A DNA stretch of 64,000 nucleotides from contig JAOZOH010000002.1 in the NCBI GenBank assembly GCA_029933365.1, forward strand, positions 14,224-78,223, given 5' to 3'. Under the pieces are notes generated by a model that was given only the letters and a program-made list of their open reading frames with translations, did not search any database and was not told the DNA's origin. The position numbers and the translations under genes are program-made. This DNA comes from Desulfuromusa sp. Its GTDB lineage: Bacteria; Desulfobacterota; Desulfuromonadia; Desulfuromonadales; Geopsychrobacteraceae. Shown here piece by piece: positions 23,253 through 32,394 of this stretch. The stretch's first letter is position 1. Every line of letters begins with the position of its first letter.

Positions 23253-23675
23253 TTAATGGAGATATTTAGTCATTTCCAAAACGTTTCCGTTTTCTTCCTG
23301 AATATATTTTACCTGATCCATCAACTTAAAAATAATCTGGATTCCCCGTCCACCTTCGTCGTGCTTGCGTGCCTTGAGCTTAGTGAGGGCTTCGAGGTCA
23401 AAACCCTGCCCCTGATCAAAAACTTTGATGGTCAGATCCTGATCAGAGGCAGTGATCAATACCCTGACATCTTTGTCAGGGTCACAGCTATTTGCATGAC
23501 AGATTGCGTTTGCCAGGGCTTCCGTCAACACCAGATTAAGGTGATAGGCGAGCTCCCGTCGGTTTCCCTGATAACCTTTCAGGGAATATGCCATGCTCTC
23601 GCCGATCCGCCCGATCACCCCGAGATATTTGGTTTGATTTGGGACCGTTATGTCAACTTTAATCTGTTTTGACAT
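23253..23675 (-). CDS. RsbW/SpoIIAB-like anti-sigma factor kinase
   Basis: About 140 residues of the HATPase_c_2 type. The N-box is LVLTEALANAICHAN, the G1 box KVFDQGQGFD and the G2-like HDEGGRGIQIIFKLMD. Such proteins phosphorylate a STAS partner and bind a sigma factor or another target. I take the ATG at 23675 (MSKQIKV); a longer frame to 23750 would overlap the STAS gene and has no family support. It is the last gene of the minus-strand partner-switching run; only 12 bases separate it from the converging regulator gene. No sigma factor is encoded nearby, so its target is unknown. Confidence 0.88.
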   Translation of the reverse strand: MSKQIKVDITVPNQTKYLGVIGRIGESMAYSLKGYQGNRRELAYHLNLVLTEALANAICHANSCDPDKDVRVLITASDQDLTIKVFDQGQGFDLEALTKLKARKHDEGGRGIQIIFKLMDQVKYIQEENGNVLEMTKYLH

Positions 23676-23706
23676 GCGTATCTTTCTGCCAGAAATTATT
23701 TGTTGA

Positions 23707-24042
23707 TTAAAAACTATCCAGAGCCTCATCCAGATTGGCAAATATTTCAAAAACTCGATGGAGACGTGTCAATTCAAACATTGAACGAACCTGTGGCTGA
23801 AGGCAGCATAGCTTAAGGCTCCCTTCACGGGCGCTGGCATTTTTAAAGCCAGAAACCAAGGCACCAAGGCCGGATGAATCGATAAAGCGAACAGAACTCA
23901 GATCAATGACCAGGTTGCATTTCCCCTCGTCGAATAACTGTAACATCTGCTCCTTAAGATCTCCACTGTTATGGGCATCCATGCGCTCCTCTTCAACGCT
24001 TATATTAACAATGTCGTTCTGTTCGGTCATCTTCAACTGCAT
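23707..24042 (-). CDS. STAS-domain anti-anti-sigma factor
   Basis: 111 residues of the RsbV/SpoIIAA family. The conserved phospho-acceptor serine is in RFIDSSGLGALVSG, after the strand CNLVIDLSSV. In the unphosphorylated form it would bind the RsbW-like kinase encoded next to it and release the kinase's target. AAGGAG lies 9 bases before the ATG at 24042. It sits 31 bases upstream of the kinase and 116 bases downstream of the phosphatase gene; a separate promoter in the latter gap is possible but none is convincing. Confidence 0.92.
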   Translation of the reverse strand: MQLKMTEQNDIVNISVEEERMDAHNSGDLKEQMLQLFDEGKCNLVIDLSSVRFIDSSGLGALVSGFKNASAREGSLKLCCLQPQVRSMFELTRLHRVFEIFANLDEALDSF

Positions 24043-24158
24043 GTTGGGTTCTCCTTCTTTTAGTGTTAGTAGTCGCTCTGCTAAATTGTTTCAATTGTAC
24101 CTCATTTTTCCCACGGTGGGACTAAATCATTTGCCTTTAGGTGGATATTTTTCAACCA

Positions 24159-27100
24159 TCATTTTAAAACTTTCATCACAACCAGGGTCACATCATCATT
24201 AAAATGACGCATACCGGTAAAAATTCGCCCTTGAATCATGATTTGATCAATCAACTCTTGTGGGCTTAAATCATCGCACTCCTCAAGGACTTTGCCAAGC
24301 CTCTCAATGCCGAAAAAATCTTTATCATTGTTTTCAGCTTCAATGATTCCGTCTGTATAGAGAAGCAGGATATCCCCAGGTTCAAGGTCAGTCGCTTTCT
24401 GTTCAAAGGAAACATCAGCTTTGATCCCAAAAATTAAACCTTCGGCATCCAAGGTCATGATTTTTCGTTCCCTATTTTTCCAGAGTAGGGGGGTGTTATG
24501 CCCGGCATTGCCATAAATCAAACGGTGATTAACAGGATTGTATTGCAGGTAAAACATGGTGACAAACAAATCAGAACGATCTAGCTCTTTAAGAAAATAA
24601 CCGTTGAGTGCTTGCAACATCTCTGCTGGTTGTCTGAGCGCTTGCATACGAGAATGGATAAAGGTTCGTGTTTCTGCCATGATCAGCGCGGCACCAATGC
24701 TGTGTCCGGACACATCAGCTATGATCAAGTCATAAGATGAGCCGTCGCGTTCCATAAAGTCGTAATAATCTCCTCCAACCTGATGTGCTGGCACACAAAG
24801 TCCAGCAATAGCAATATGTTCCAGAGTGGGCAGGTTTGACGGAAGCAGGGCTTTCTGAATATCTTTGGCAATCTGCATTTCCCGCTCTTGTTCGCGAACC
24901 CGCAGTAGCTTTTGTAATTGCTGATCATTGCGCCAAGCAATGCTGATTTGCCCAGCCAGGTTTTCAAACAGAGCAATAAATTCTTTGGTAAAGATCCCTT
25001 TTGCAGTTTTGGAAAAAGCTGAAAGGACTCCAATAGGTTCACCCTCAAAAACTATTGGCGTATGGGCTAGGCAGGTGATCCCGTCCCGTTTGATATTTTC
25101 TACCGAGGCAGGTCTGTCGACATTATCAGTGTCATTGACGACCGTGGTGGAATTAGACAGAAATGCCTGCCCAATGTAAGTTTCCATATTGAGATTACGT
25201 TCAAATTGGCCAAAATGTTCCGATGAAGTACCAACCAAACTCTTGACCATCAGTGTCATTGACTCTGGTTCAAGAAAGCGGATGACACAAAGATCGAATT
25301 TGAACTGTTCAGCAAGTAATTCAAGAATACCATCCAGTGTCTTCTGAAAGTCACCTTCGCTGGAGATGATTTGCGAAGCATCATACAGGACGCTCAACTG
25401 CTCCCGACTGGAGGCGTTGCTGATGGTGACTGTACCAAAGATATCAAAAACATCTTCCATCTCACTACCGCGTGCAGAGAGATAATTTTCCAGAATGATA
25501 CGTGCTGGGGCAGCGCCAACATGCCCGGCCAGAGTGCGTTCTGTAAAACTTTTCAGGTTAGGAATCTCGTGGTCTGCAAGGCCTCCTTTGGTATTAATCT
25601 CCTGCTGACCTAAATATTCAGCTATGGCAGCTTGCGCCGGTTTTTCACCTATGAATTTTGACATTAATTCAACAAATTCCATGACGGTTGGCGCTTTGCT
25701 GATACGTTTCAATTTGCCCGGTTTAAGTAACTTTTCCACAAAAACATCGACAAACTTTTCAGCTTGAATTATTTCTGATTTGGTCTGGCTGGTGAAGAAA
25801 GATAAAGTTAAATAGGCAGCTAGATTGAAAAGCATGCTCCAGAACAGGGAGTGAGTATGAATATCAAAACCGCGCAGGCCGAACAGTTCCAGAGGCTTGA
25901 GTAGGTTGATGCCAAACAGACCATTTTGCAGGATATCTGAGTGGAGCCAGCCAGAGCGGACAAACGCAGGAATTAACAGAGTATAAAACCACAGGAGAAA
26001 GCCAAAACTGATTCCTGCAATTGCAGCCTTACTATTGGCTCTTTTCCAAAAAAGTGCGCCAATGACGCTAGGGGCGAACTGAGTGGCAGCAGCAAAGGAG
26101 ATTAGCCCAATATTGACTAAGGCGTATGAATCGCCAATGACCTTGAAATAGAAATAACCGATAAAGATAACTCCGATAATCCCAAGCCGCTTGATGTTGA
26201 TCAGTAGTCCAGAAAAGTTCTGCGCGTGAACATTCAGTTTTAAAATAATTGGCATGACCAAATGGTTGAGAATCATCGTTGCCATCGCTACCGAAGAAAC
26301 CATGACCATGCCGGCTGAGGCAGACACTCCCCCAATAAAGACCAATAGTGCTAACCAGGGTTGTCCCGAAGAGAGAGGCAGGGTCAGAACAAAGTAATCA
26401 GCCTGGGTTGCGTCTCCCCCATTGAGTATCAATCCTCCAAGGGCGATTGGCAGGACAAACAGGTTCATCAGAAAAAGATAGGCTGGGAATTTCCACATTG
26501 CTGCTTTGATATGCTGTTCATCAACATTTTCGGTAATCATGATTTGAAATTGACGGGGTAGAAACATCACCGCCATCATCGACAGAACGGTAAGTGTAAA
26601 CCATTTAGTGTAGGGGGTCTGCTCGGTGCCAAGGGTGAACAGATCGTGGCGTTCCGGAAATTGTTCAAGAAAACGTTGAAAAATATCGCTGAAGCCATCG
26701 AATAGTCCATAGGTGACAAAGATGCCCACGGCAAGAAAAGCGATCAATTTTACTACGGATTCAAAGGCAACCGCTACAACCAGCCCTTCATGCTTCTCTG
26801 ATGAATCAAGAGTTCTGGCACCGAACAGCATACCGAAAATAGCGAGCAGTATGGCAATTATAAATGCCGTGTCGATAGTTCCGGGAAGTTTAGACGCATA
26901 TCCGTATAAACCAGCGCTAGGGATGGCTAACGGTCCGGAAAGGATATCTAAAGTATTGGAAATGGCTTTTAGCTGTAAGGCAATGTACGGGGTGATACCG
27001 AAAACTGCGAACAGAGTGACAATTGCACCAAGAATGGCAGAACGATCATAGCGACTGGAAAGAAAGTCAGCAATACTGGTAATATTCTGCTGCTTGCTGA

Positions 27101-27410
27101 TGCGTACCAACTTGCGCAGTAAAAACCACCAGCCAAATGCAATCAGGGTTGGCCCTAAATAGGTCGGGAGAAATTCCAGACCGCTGGTTGCTGCTTTGCC
27201 AACGCTGCCGTAGAAGGTCCAACTGGTACAATAGACAGCAAGAGACAATGAATAAACATGTGAATTTTTTAGCAGGCAGCGGTCTGTTTTACGGCATTTT
27301 TCAGCGTACCAGGCGACCAGAAACAACAGTGCAAAATAGCCAAGTGAGACGAGCAGAACAGTTTGTGTGGAGAAGATCGACATGAAGAGGATTGTCTTTG
27401 CCGGAATCAT
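24159..27410 (-). CDS. Sodium:solute-symporter / GAF / SpoIIE-phosphatase fusion protein
   Basis: 1083 residues. Residues about 10-560 have 12-13 membrane spans with SSS-family motifs (CTSWTFYGSVGKAATSG, TSIADFLSSRYDRS, GGVSASAGMVMVSSVAMAT). A linker (about 600-670; SFTERTLAGHVGAAPARI) matches the one that follows the symporter in CbrA-type sensor kinases. A GAF domain (about 680-830) and a PP2C/SpoIIE phosphatase (about 860-1080; VGGDYYDF, IIADVSGHSIGAALIM, LLLYTDGIIEA) follow. The phosphatase would dephosphorylate the STAS protein encoded downstream. The ATG overlaps the stop of the 83-residue gene (ATGA). A transporter-like sensor replaces the usual input domain; its solute is unknown. Confidence 0.9.
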   Translation of the reverse strand: MIPAKTILFMSIFSTQTVLLVSLGYFALLFLVAWYAEKCRKTDRCLLKNSHVYSLSLAVYCTSWTFYGSVGKAATSGLEFLPTYLGPTLIAFGWWFLLRKLVRISKQQNITSIADFLSSRYDRSAILGAIVTLFAVFGITPYIALQLKAISNTLDILSGPLAIPSAGLYGYASKLPGTIDTAFIIAILLAIFGMLFGARTLDSSEKHEGLVVAVAFESVVKLIAFLAVGIFVTYGLFDGFSDIFQRFLEQFPERHDLFTLGTEQTPYTKWFTLTVLSMMAVMFLPRQFQIMITENVDEQHIKAAMWKFPAYLFLMNLFVLPIALGGLILNGGDATQADYFVLTLPLSSGQPWLALLVFIGGVSASAGMVMVSSVAMATMILNHLVMPIILKLNVHAQNFSGLLINIKRLGIIGVIFIGYFYFKVIGDSYALVNIGLISFAAATQFAPSVIGALFWKRANSKAAIAGISFGFLLWFYTLLIPAFVRSGWLHSDILQNGLFGINLLKPLELFGLRGFDIHTHSLFWSMLFNLAAYLTLSFFTSQTKSEIIQAEKFVDVFVEKLLKPGKLKRISKAPTVMEFVELMSKFIGEKPAQAAIAEYLGQQEINTKGGLADHEIPNLKSFTERTLAGHVGAAPARIILENYLSARGSEMEDVFDIFGTVTISNASSREQLSVLYDASQIISSEGDFQKTLDGILELLAEQFKFDLCVIRFLEPESMTLMVKSLVGTSSEHFGQFERNLNMETYIGQAFLSNSTTVVNDTDNVDRPASVENIKRDGITCLAHTPIVFEGEPIGVLSAFSKTAKGIFTKEFIALFENLAGQISIAWRNDQQLQKLLRVREQEREMQIAKDIQKALLPSNLPTLEHIAIAGLCVPAHQVGGDYYDFMERDGSSYDLIIADVSGHSIGAALIMAETRTFIHSRMQALRQPAEMLQALNGYFLKELDRSDLFVTMFYLQYNPVNHRLIYGNAGHNTPLLWKNRERKIMTLDAEGLIFGIKADVSFEQKATDLEPGDILLLYTDGIIEAENNDKDFFGIERLGKVLEECDDLSPQELIDQIMIQGRIFTGMRHFNDDVTLVVMKVLK

Positions 27411-27658
27411 GGGTCGCTCTTGTCCCCCATCTCAGCGGAATTACCTTGCGAGCTTTTTTCAACGTAGCATGCAAAAAACCAGATAACGGCTATTGAGACC
27501 GGCCAGCCGATAAAGAAATAGAGAACCAGTATTGGGATACCAAAAATCAGCTGTTCGGTATTGAATATTTGAACAAAAGGAAAATTGATCATAATCAAGC
27601 CTAGAATCAGACAGAGTATCCAAGCTTCTCTAATCGAATTTTTTTGTGATCCTTGCAT
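27407..27658 (-). CDS. Small two-span membrane protein, putative symporter partner
   Basis: 83 residues, two hydrophobic spans (about 12-30, WILCLILGLIMINFPFV; and 40-65, GIPILVLYFFIGWPVSIAVI) and a charged tail. Size, topology and place directly before a symporter match the small subunits or accessory proteins (DUF3311/DUF4212-like) that precede SSS transporters and CbrA-type sensors. It overlaps the fusion gene by ATGA, so the two are made together. AGAGGT lies 6 bases before the ATG. The family match is by pattern only. Confidence 0.75.
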   Translation of the reverse strand: MQGSQKNSIREAWILCLILGLIMINFPFVQIFNTEQLIFGIPILVLYFFIGWPVSIAVIWFFACYVEKSSQGNSAEMGDKSDP

Positions 27659-27688
27659 CGACAGACCTCTTTAGATCTAACAAACTCT

Positions 27689-27714
27689 GCTAAATAACAG
27701 TAAAGTTATTTAGC
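27689..27714. promoter_or_regulatory. Perfect 10-base inverted repeat upstream of the symporter-phosphatase operon
   Basis: GCTAAATAAC (27689-27698), AGTAAA, GTTATTTAGC (27705-27714). It lies 31-56 bases upstream of the small membrane protein's start on the minus strand and over 200 bases from the plus-strand gene. It could be an operator or a leader hairpin; there is no T-run to make it a terminator. The surrounding 265-base gap holds no gene. Confidence 0.5.
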
Positions 27715-27841
27715 AATATGTTGGCACACTACAGAGTAATCCCGAAAGAATAGAATTACAACAATAATTATAGATTTCACATAGAAGAAATTTACCAGAT
27801 ATTTCAAGTCTGTAAAGTCGATCCGACAATTTTTAAAGGGT

Positions 27842-27871
27842 TTGACGCTCGTGAAATGAGTGTGCTACTTA
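27842..27871 (+). promoter_or_regulatory. Candidate promoter of the TPR lipoprotein operon
   Basis: TTGACG (27842-27847), 18 bases, TACTTA (27866-27871), with the extended TGC before the -10. It would give a leader of about 45 nt. Confidence 0.45.
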
Positions 27872-27924
27872 TCGATGAGTAAAGGTTTTTAAGCTACTGC
27901 GTTTTGTATAAAAAGGAATGTTTT

Positions 27925-29664
27925 TTGAAAATTCAGCCTCTTTTGAGAATAAAAAAAATAGTTTTCAGCGTATCTTTCGCACCACTTATTTTCTCTGGCT
28001 GTGTTGCTGTAAATCACCCCCAGCCCACGGCTCAGGCTAATATAGATTCCGTTGACTACCATTCCGAACTGACTGACCCTGAGGCGAAGGCGCTTTTCGC
28101 CTTCAGTCAATTCCGCATGCTCGGTGCAGAAAATCGTTGGGAAGAGGCGATAGCAGTTCTTAAACAGGCAATTCGTTTTGATCCTCGTTCTGACTATTTG
28201 CAGCTGATTCTGGCTAAAGCTTACTTGTACCGTCAGCAGTCAGAGCAGGCAGTTACAGCTTTAAAAGTTCTCCTTGATAGAACCCCGGAGAGTGTTGCCG
28301 GGCATGAGTTACTGGGGGATGTCCTCAGTTCTCAACAAAAGTATGCCCCCGCAATTGACCACTTTCGCTATGCATTGCAACTGGCACCTGAGAATATTGA
28401 ATTGCAGCTGCGGTTGGCTTTGGCTCTTTCCCGACTTGAACGTAACGGTGAGGCGATAGCTGTACTGGAAGCGCTATTGGAACAGCATCCAGAGGCGGAT
28501 TTTTCACGTCTTACTTTGGCCCGATTTTATCTGCAGAACCAGCAAACAGCGAAGGCATTGGCTGCCTACCAACAGTTACTGGAGCGGCAGCCGGAACAGA
28601 TTCAGACGGTTCTGGAATATGGCAAGCTGCTTGAACAAGAGGATCAAAAAGCTGCCTTTAAACTGTATCAGGCATTTATTAGTCGCAATCCACGGGCAGC
28701 GGCAGTCAGGCAGCAGCTGGCGCAATATTTTCTTGCCCATCAGCGACTCGACAAGGCCCTCGAGCAACTGCAAGCGGTGCGGCAGCAGTTTCCCGATAAT
28801 TTACAAGTGATTAATCGCATTGGTCTGATTCAACTGGAACTGGAAAATTGGGTTGCAGCTGAAAGCGCATTTCGCTTATTGGTAGAGCAGGGCGAACAGC
28901 AAGACCATCATCGATATTACCTTACCATGGCACTGTCTGGACAGGGAAAGTTGGCAGAGGCTATCAGTGTTTTAGAACCGATTAAAAATGACTCTTCAGT
29001 TTATACCGAGGCTGAATTACAATTGGCCTACCTCTACAAACAGTCTGATCAGGAAGATCAAGCGATAGCGGTATTGCAGCGGACAATTAAACAGGGAATT
29101 TATCACCCCGATCTGTATTACTATCTGGTGGCTTTCCTGGGGGATCGTGACGACCATGAGCAGGCATTTAAAGTTGCCTTGGCTGGGGTTGAAAAGAATC
29201 CTGAAGAAACCCGACTGCTTTACCAGCTGGGAGTATTGTACGAAAAATTGGACAAGCGGCATACTGCGGTTGAGACGATGGAAAAGATTTTGCTACTGGA
29301 CGATAATCACTCAGATGCATTGAACTTTCTGGCCTATGATCAAGCTGAGAAAGGAACCAATCTGGAAACAGCATTAACCCGGGCACAAAAAGCGTTAGCA
29401 ATAAAACCAAGTGGTTATATTGTCGATACCCTGGGATGGGTCTATTTTAAAATGGGACGTTATGCAGAAAGTCGTGAGCAGCTTGAAAAGGCGATTGAAT
29501 TGCATCCTGATGATGCGGTCATTCGAGAACACCTTGGTGATCTATATCGTGCGATGGAACTTTGGGGGGAAGCCGCTGCGGCGTATCGACGTGCTCTGGA
29601 AATAGATCCAGAGGCACAACAGGTTGAAGAAAAACTCAAAAAACTAACCTTGGAGGGGCATTGA
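27925..29664 (+). CDS. Lipoprotein with tetratricopeptide repeats
   Basis: About 579 residues. The signal peptide ends in a lipobox (PLIFSGC), so it is a lipoprotein; the residue after Cys is Val, which gives no inner-membrane retention signal. The rest is a chain of TPR units (repeated A..Y...L...P pattern, for example VAGHELLGDVLSSQQKYAPA and AIREHLGDLYRAMELWGEAA-like units near the C-terminus), about 14-15 by eye. I take the TTG at 27925, because AAGGAA lies 7 bases upstream; the frame's earlier TTG at 27904 has no site. TPR lipoproteins usually scaffold envelope complexes; the partner is unknown. It overlaps the next lipoprotein gene by one base. Confidence 0.88.
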   Translation: MKIQPLLRIKKIVFSVSFAPLIFSGCVAVNHPQPTAQANIDSVDYHSELTDPEAKALFAFSQFRMLGAENRWEEAIAVLKQAIRFDPRSDYLQLILAKAYLYRQQSEQAVTALKVLLDRTPESVAGHELLGDVLSSQQKYAPAIDHFRYALQLAPENIELQLRLALALSRLERNGEAIAVLEALLEQHPEADFSRLTLARFYLQNQQTAKALAAYQQLLERQPEQIQTVLEYGKLLEQEDQKAAFKLYQAFISRNPRAAAVRQQLAQYFLAHQRLDKALEQLQAVRQQFPDNLQVINRIGLIQLELENWVAAESAFRLLVEQGEQQDHHRYYLTMALSGQGKLAEAISVLEPIKNDSSVYTEAELQLAYLYKQSDQEDQAIAVLQRTIKQGIYHPDLYYYLVAFLGDRDDHEQAFKVALAGVEKNPEETRLLYQLGVLYEKLDKRHTAVETMEKILLLDDNHSDALNFLAYDQAEKGTNLETALTRAQKALAIKPSGYIVDTLGWVYFKMGRYAESREQLEKAIELHPDDAVIREHLGDLYRAMELWGEAAAAYRRALEIDPEAQQVEEKLKKLTLEGH

Positions 29665-30422
29665 TGCGTTGGTTGCTGATTTTTCTACTGGTTCTGCTGA
29701 GTGGCTGTATCCGCCCGCCGGAACCGGTTTGGACGGATATTCCAACGGCAGAACAGCTGTTGCTAAAACTTGCTTCTGAGTCGGGTCGATATTCGTCATT
29801 GGATGGGGCTGCAAGTGTTTCTTTGTCGACCGGGGAGAAGTATTTTTCCAGCCAACAGTTTCTGTTGTTGCAAAAACCGAATCATTTGCGGGCGGATGTT
29901 TTAACCGGGTTTGGTCAGTTGGTTTTACAGCTTGCCTCTGACGGTGAAATTTTGTCGGCATTTCTTAACACGACCGTTCCCGGTAGATTCCTACGCGGTC
30001 CGGCCAGTTATGAAAATATTTTTCGCTTCATCAGGGTTCCTCTTGCAGTCGAAGATCTCCTCCCCTTATTACTGTATGACCCGCCGCTTATAGTCCATCA
30101 GCATAGTAGCGTAGATGTCTCATCAGGGGTTCTGACGCTGACCTTGTCGAGCAACAATAACCGTCAGGAACTGTTGTTTGACCGGCAACTCAGGGTGCTG
30201 GGTTGTCGCTATTATAGCGATGGGGCAAAGTATCTTTCGGTTGATTTCAAGAATCTGTCCGGAAATAATATGTTTCCACATCAGATAGTGATTGATATGC
30301 CTGTGGAACGGACTCGGGTTAATGTGCAATTTTCTGAATTGAAGGTTAATGCGAGTATTGATATCGCTCGATTTTCCCTGAAAGAGCACGCAAATATCCC
30401 CATTGAAGAATTGCCTGATTGA
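29664..30422 (+). CDS. LolB-like outer-membrane lipoprotein (DUF4292-type)
   Basis: About 252 residues. MRWLLIFLLVLLSGC is a lipoprotein signal with lipobox LLSGC. The mature part has the LolB/DUF4292 pattern: a stretch that begins SLDGAASVSLSTGEKYFSSQ, followed by FLLLQKPNHLRADVLTGFGQ and a beta-rich C-terminal half. LolB takes lipoproteins from LolA and inserts them in the outer membrane; DUF4292 proteins may be its distant counterparts. lolC and lolD lie 9 kb further on. GGAGGGG is 5 bases before the ATG, which overlaps the TPR gene's stop (TGATG). Exact role uncertain. Confidence 0.7.
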   Translation: MRWLLIFLLVLLSGCIRPPEPVWTDIPTAEQLLLKLASESGRYSSLDGAASVSLSTGEKYFSSQQFLLLQKPNHLRADVLTGFGQLVLQLASDGEILSAFLNTTVPGRFLRGPASYENIFRFIRVPLAVEDLLPLLLYDPPLIVHQHSSVDVSSGVLTLTLSSNNNRQELLFDRQLRVLGCRYYSDGAKYLSVDFKNLSGNNMFPHQIVIDMPVERTRVNVQFSELKVNASIDIARFSLKEHANIPIEELPD

Positions 30423-30438
30423 GTTGGTTATCACACTG

Positions 30439-32073
30439 ATGAAAAAAGCTTTTTGTTATAATTTTATGTTTTTCACTCTTATTTTCCTGCTGCTTGGCGG
30501 TTGTAATAATAGTGATGAAACTAGCCATCCCGGTGTTGTCGAAGCGCTTACACCTGAGTATGGCGACACCTTTATTGAGGCTTCAATCGGGGATGCCAGC
30601 ACTCTGTTGCCAGTCCTGGCTTCAGATTCGGCTTCCAGCTCGATCAACGGTTTGGTTTATAACGGTCTGGTTCGATACGATAAAAATCTGCAGATTGAGG
30701 GGGAGTTGGCTGAATCCTGGGAAATTTCAGTTGACAATCTGACCATTACTTTTCATCTGCGCAAAGGGGTGACCTGGCACGATGGCACACCATTTACCTC
30801 TGCGGATGTTAAATTCAACTATCAACTTTATATTGATCCTAAAACCCCGACTGCTTACGCCGAATCGTTCAAGCAGGTGACCGGGATTGAAACGCCTGAT
30901 CCCTATACTTTTGTCGCCCATTACGCTAAACCTTATGCCCCGGCGTTGATGAGTTGGGCGATGTCGGTTCATCCTCGACATCTCCTGGAGGGAAAGGATC
31001 TCGCTAAAAGTCGCTTGGCGCGTCATCCCGTTGGGACCGGACCGTACCGGTTTGTTGAATGGGTGGGGGGCGAGAAAATCGTCCTTGAATCAAATCCCGA
31101 CTATTTTGAAGGGGAGCCCTATATTAAACGGGTCGTGTATCGGATTATCCCTGATGTCTCCACCCAGTTTCTTGAATTACAAACCGGCAGCCTTGATTTT
31201 ATGGGACTTTCACCGTTGCAGTTTGATCGGCAGACCGATACCCCTGCGTTCCGACGCTTGTATAATAAATACCGCTATCTTACTTTTAGTTATACTTATC
31301 TTGGTTACAATTTGCAGCGCCCTATCTTCCAGGATAAGCGGGTCAGGCAGGCGCTTTCCTATGCCATCAACAAGCAGGAACTGATCGATGGTGTTCTGCT
31401 TGGTTATGGTTCAGCTGCAACCGGACCATATAAGCCTGATACATGGGTTTATAATGGTGCTGTGCCGAAATATGCGTATAATCCTGATAAGGCTCGGCAG
31501 CTTTTAGCGGATGCTGGTTGGCGGGATACCGATGATAATGGCATTCTGGATAAAGATGGCAAGGATCTGGCGTTTACTATTGTCACCAATCAAGGGAATG
31601 ACCTGCGCTCAAAAACCGGTGAAATTATTCAGCGGCGCTTCAAAGAAATTGGCGTAGAAGTAAAATTGCGAATTATTGAATGGGCAACATTCCTTAAAGA
31701 GTTTATCAACCCAGGCAATTTTGATGCAACAATTCTGGGCTGGAGTGGTGGCCCGGAGCCGGATCAGTATAATATCTGGCATTCCAGTAAAACCGGACCC
31801 CGTGAACTCAATTTTATCGGTTTTAAGAATAGTGAGGCCGATCGTTTGCTGGAAGAGGGGCGGCGAGTTTTTGATTTGCAGCAACGCAAGGTTTACTACG
31901 ATCGTTTTCAGGAAATATTGGCAGAGGAGCAACCATATACATTTTTGTATTTTGGGGAGGCTTTGCCAGCAGTATCCAAGCGTTTTCGCGGTGTAGAACC
32001 TGCTCCAGCCGGAATTCGCTATAATTTCAACCAGTGGTTTGTGCCAAAAGCAGAACAGAAATATGCCCGATAA
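30439..32073 (+). CDS. ABC transporter substrate-binding lipoprotein, family 5 (peptide/nickel type)
   Basis: 544 residues. Signal peptide with lipobox LLLGGC, then the SBP_bac_5 fold: SINGLVYNGLVRYDK, the FHLRKGVTWHDGTPFTSADV signature, and ARHPVGTGPYRFVEW, with VRQALSYAINKQELIDGVLL and a C-terminal YFGEALPAV region. DppA/OppA/AppA relatives bind peptides, and some bind other solutes. The ATG at 30439 is 16 bases after the LolB-like gene; an in-frame ATG at 30403 overlaps that gene and would place an extra segment before the signal peptide. The permease genes follow after a repeat-filled 321-base gap; no ATPases are nearby. Confidence 0.92.
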   Translation: MKKAFCYNFMFFTLIFLLLGGCNNSDETSHPGVVEALTPEYGDTFIEASIGDASTLLPVLASDSASSSINGLVYNGLVRYDKNLQIEGELAESWEISVDNLTITFHLRKGVTWHDGTPFTSADVKFNYQLYIDPKTPTAYAESFKQVTGIETPDPYTFVAHYAKPYAPALMSWAMSVHPRHLLEGKDLAKSRLARHPVGTGPYRFVEWVGGEKIVLESNPDYFEGEPYIKRVVYRIIPDVSTQFLELQTGSLDFMGLSPLQFDRQTDTPAFRRLYNKYRYLTFSYTYLGYNLQRPIFQDKRVRQALSYAINKQELIDGVLLGYGSAATGPYKPDTWVYNGAVPKYAYNPDKARQLLADAGWRDTDDNGILDKDGKDLAFTIVTNQGNDLRSKTGEIIQRRFKEIGVEVKLRIIEWATFLKEFINPGNFDATILGWSGGPEPDQYNIWHSSKTGPRELNFIGFKNSEADRLLEEGRRVFDLQQRKVYYDRFQEILAEEQPYTFLYFGEALPAVSKRFRGVEPAPAGIRYNFNQWFVPKAEQKYAR

Positions 32074-32136
32074 GCCGGGGATAAAGGGGACTCTTGTTTT
32101 TGAATCACCCTTTCCCGTGACGTTGTCGAAGTGGAA

Positions 32137-32374
32137 CAGCTGATTTGAGAATGAGACCGGGAAATGTTTGAGGGCATAGCCCGAGTTTTTTCCGATCCTC
32201 AAAGCAGCTGTGGAATGGAGGGAACCCGAAGGGCAAGGAGTTCGGGTGCCTTTTTCTGCTTACTCTTTTGTGGCATAACAAAAGAGTAAGGCGGCGAGCG
32301 GGGTCGCAACCCTGCGATCTTGAAGTTGTCAACCCGTATTCCGGGGACACGTAACGAGTACATCTCCCCGGAAT
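32137..32374. repeat. Cluster of four inverted repeats in the binding-protein/permease gap
   Basis: The 321-base gap (32074-32394) contains no gene but is almost wholly palindromic. CAGCTGATTTGAG (32137-32149) pairs with CTCAAAGCAGCTG (32198-32210), 12 of 13. CCCGAA (32225-32230) pairs with TTCGGG (32241-32246). CTTACTCTTTTGT (32259-32271) pairs with ACAAAAGAGTAAG (32278-32290), 13 of 13 around a 6-base loop. ATTCCGGGGA (32338-32347) pairs with TCCCCGGAAT (32365-32374), 10 of 10. The last is similar to REP/RAYT-type palindromes. A composite mobile or regulatory repeat is likely; it may also lower expression of the permeases relative to the binding protein. Confidence 0.75.
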
Positions 32375-32394
32375 GCTACTCTTTTGAGAGTTTT

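Noticed and set aside
27722..27737. Plus-strand TGGCACACTACAGAGT as a second sigma-54 promoter
   Set aside because: The -24 element is perfect, but the required GC at -12 is AG, so the GG-N10-GC rule fails.
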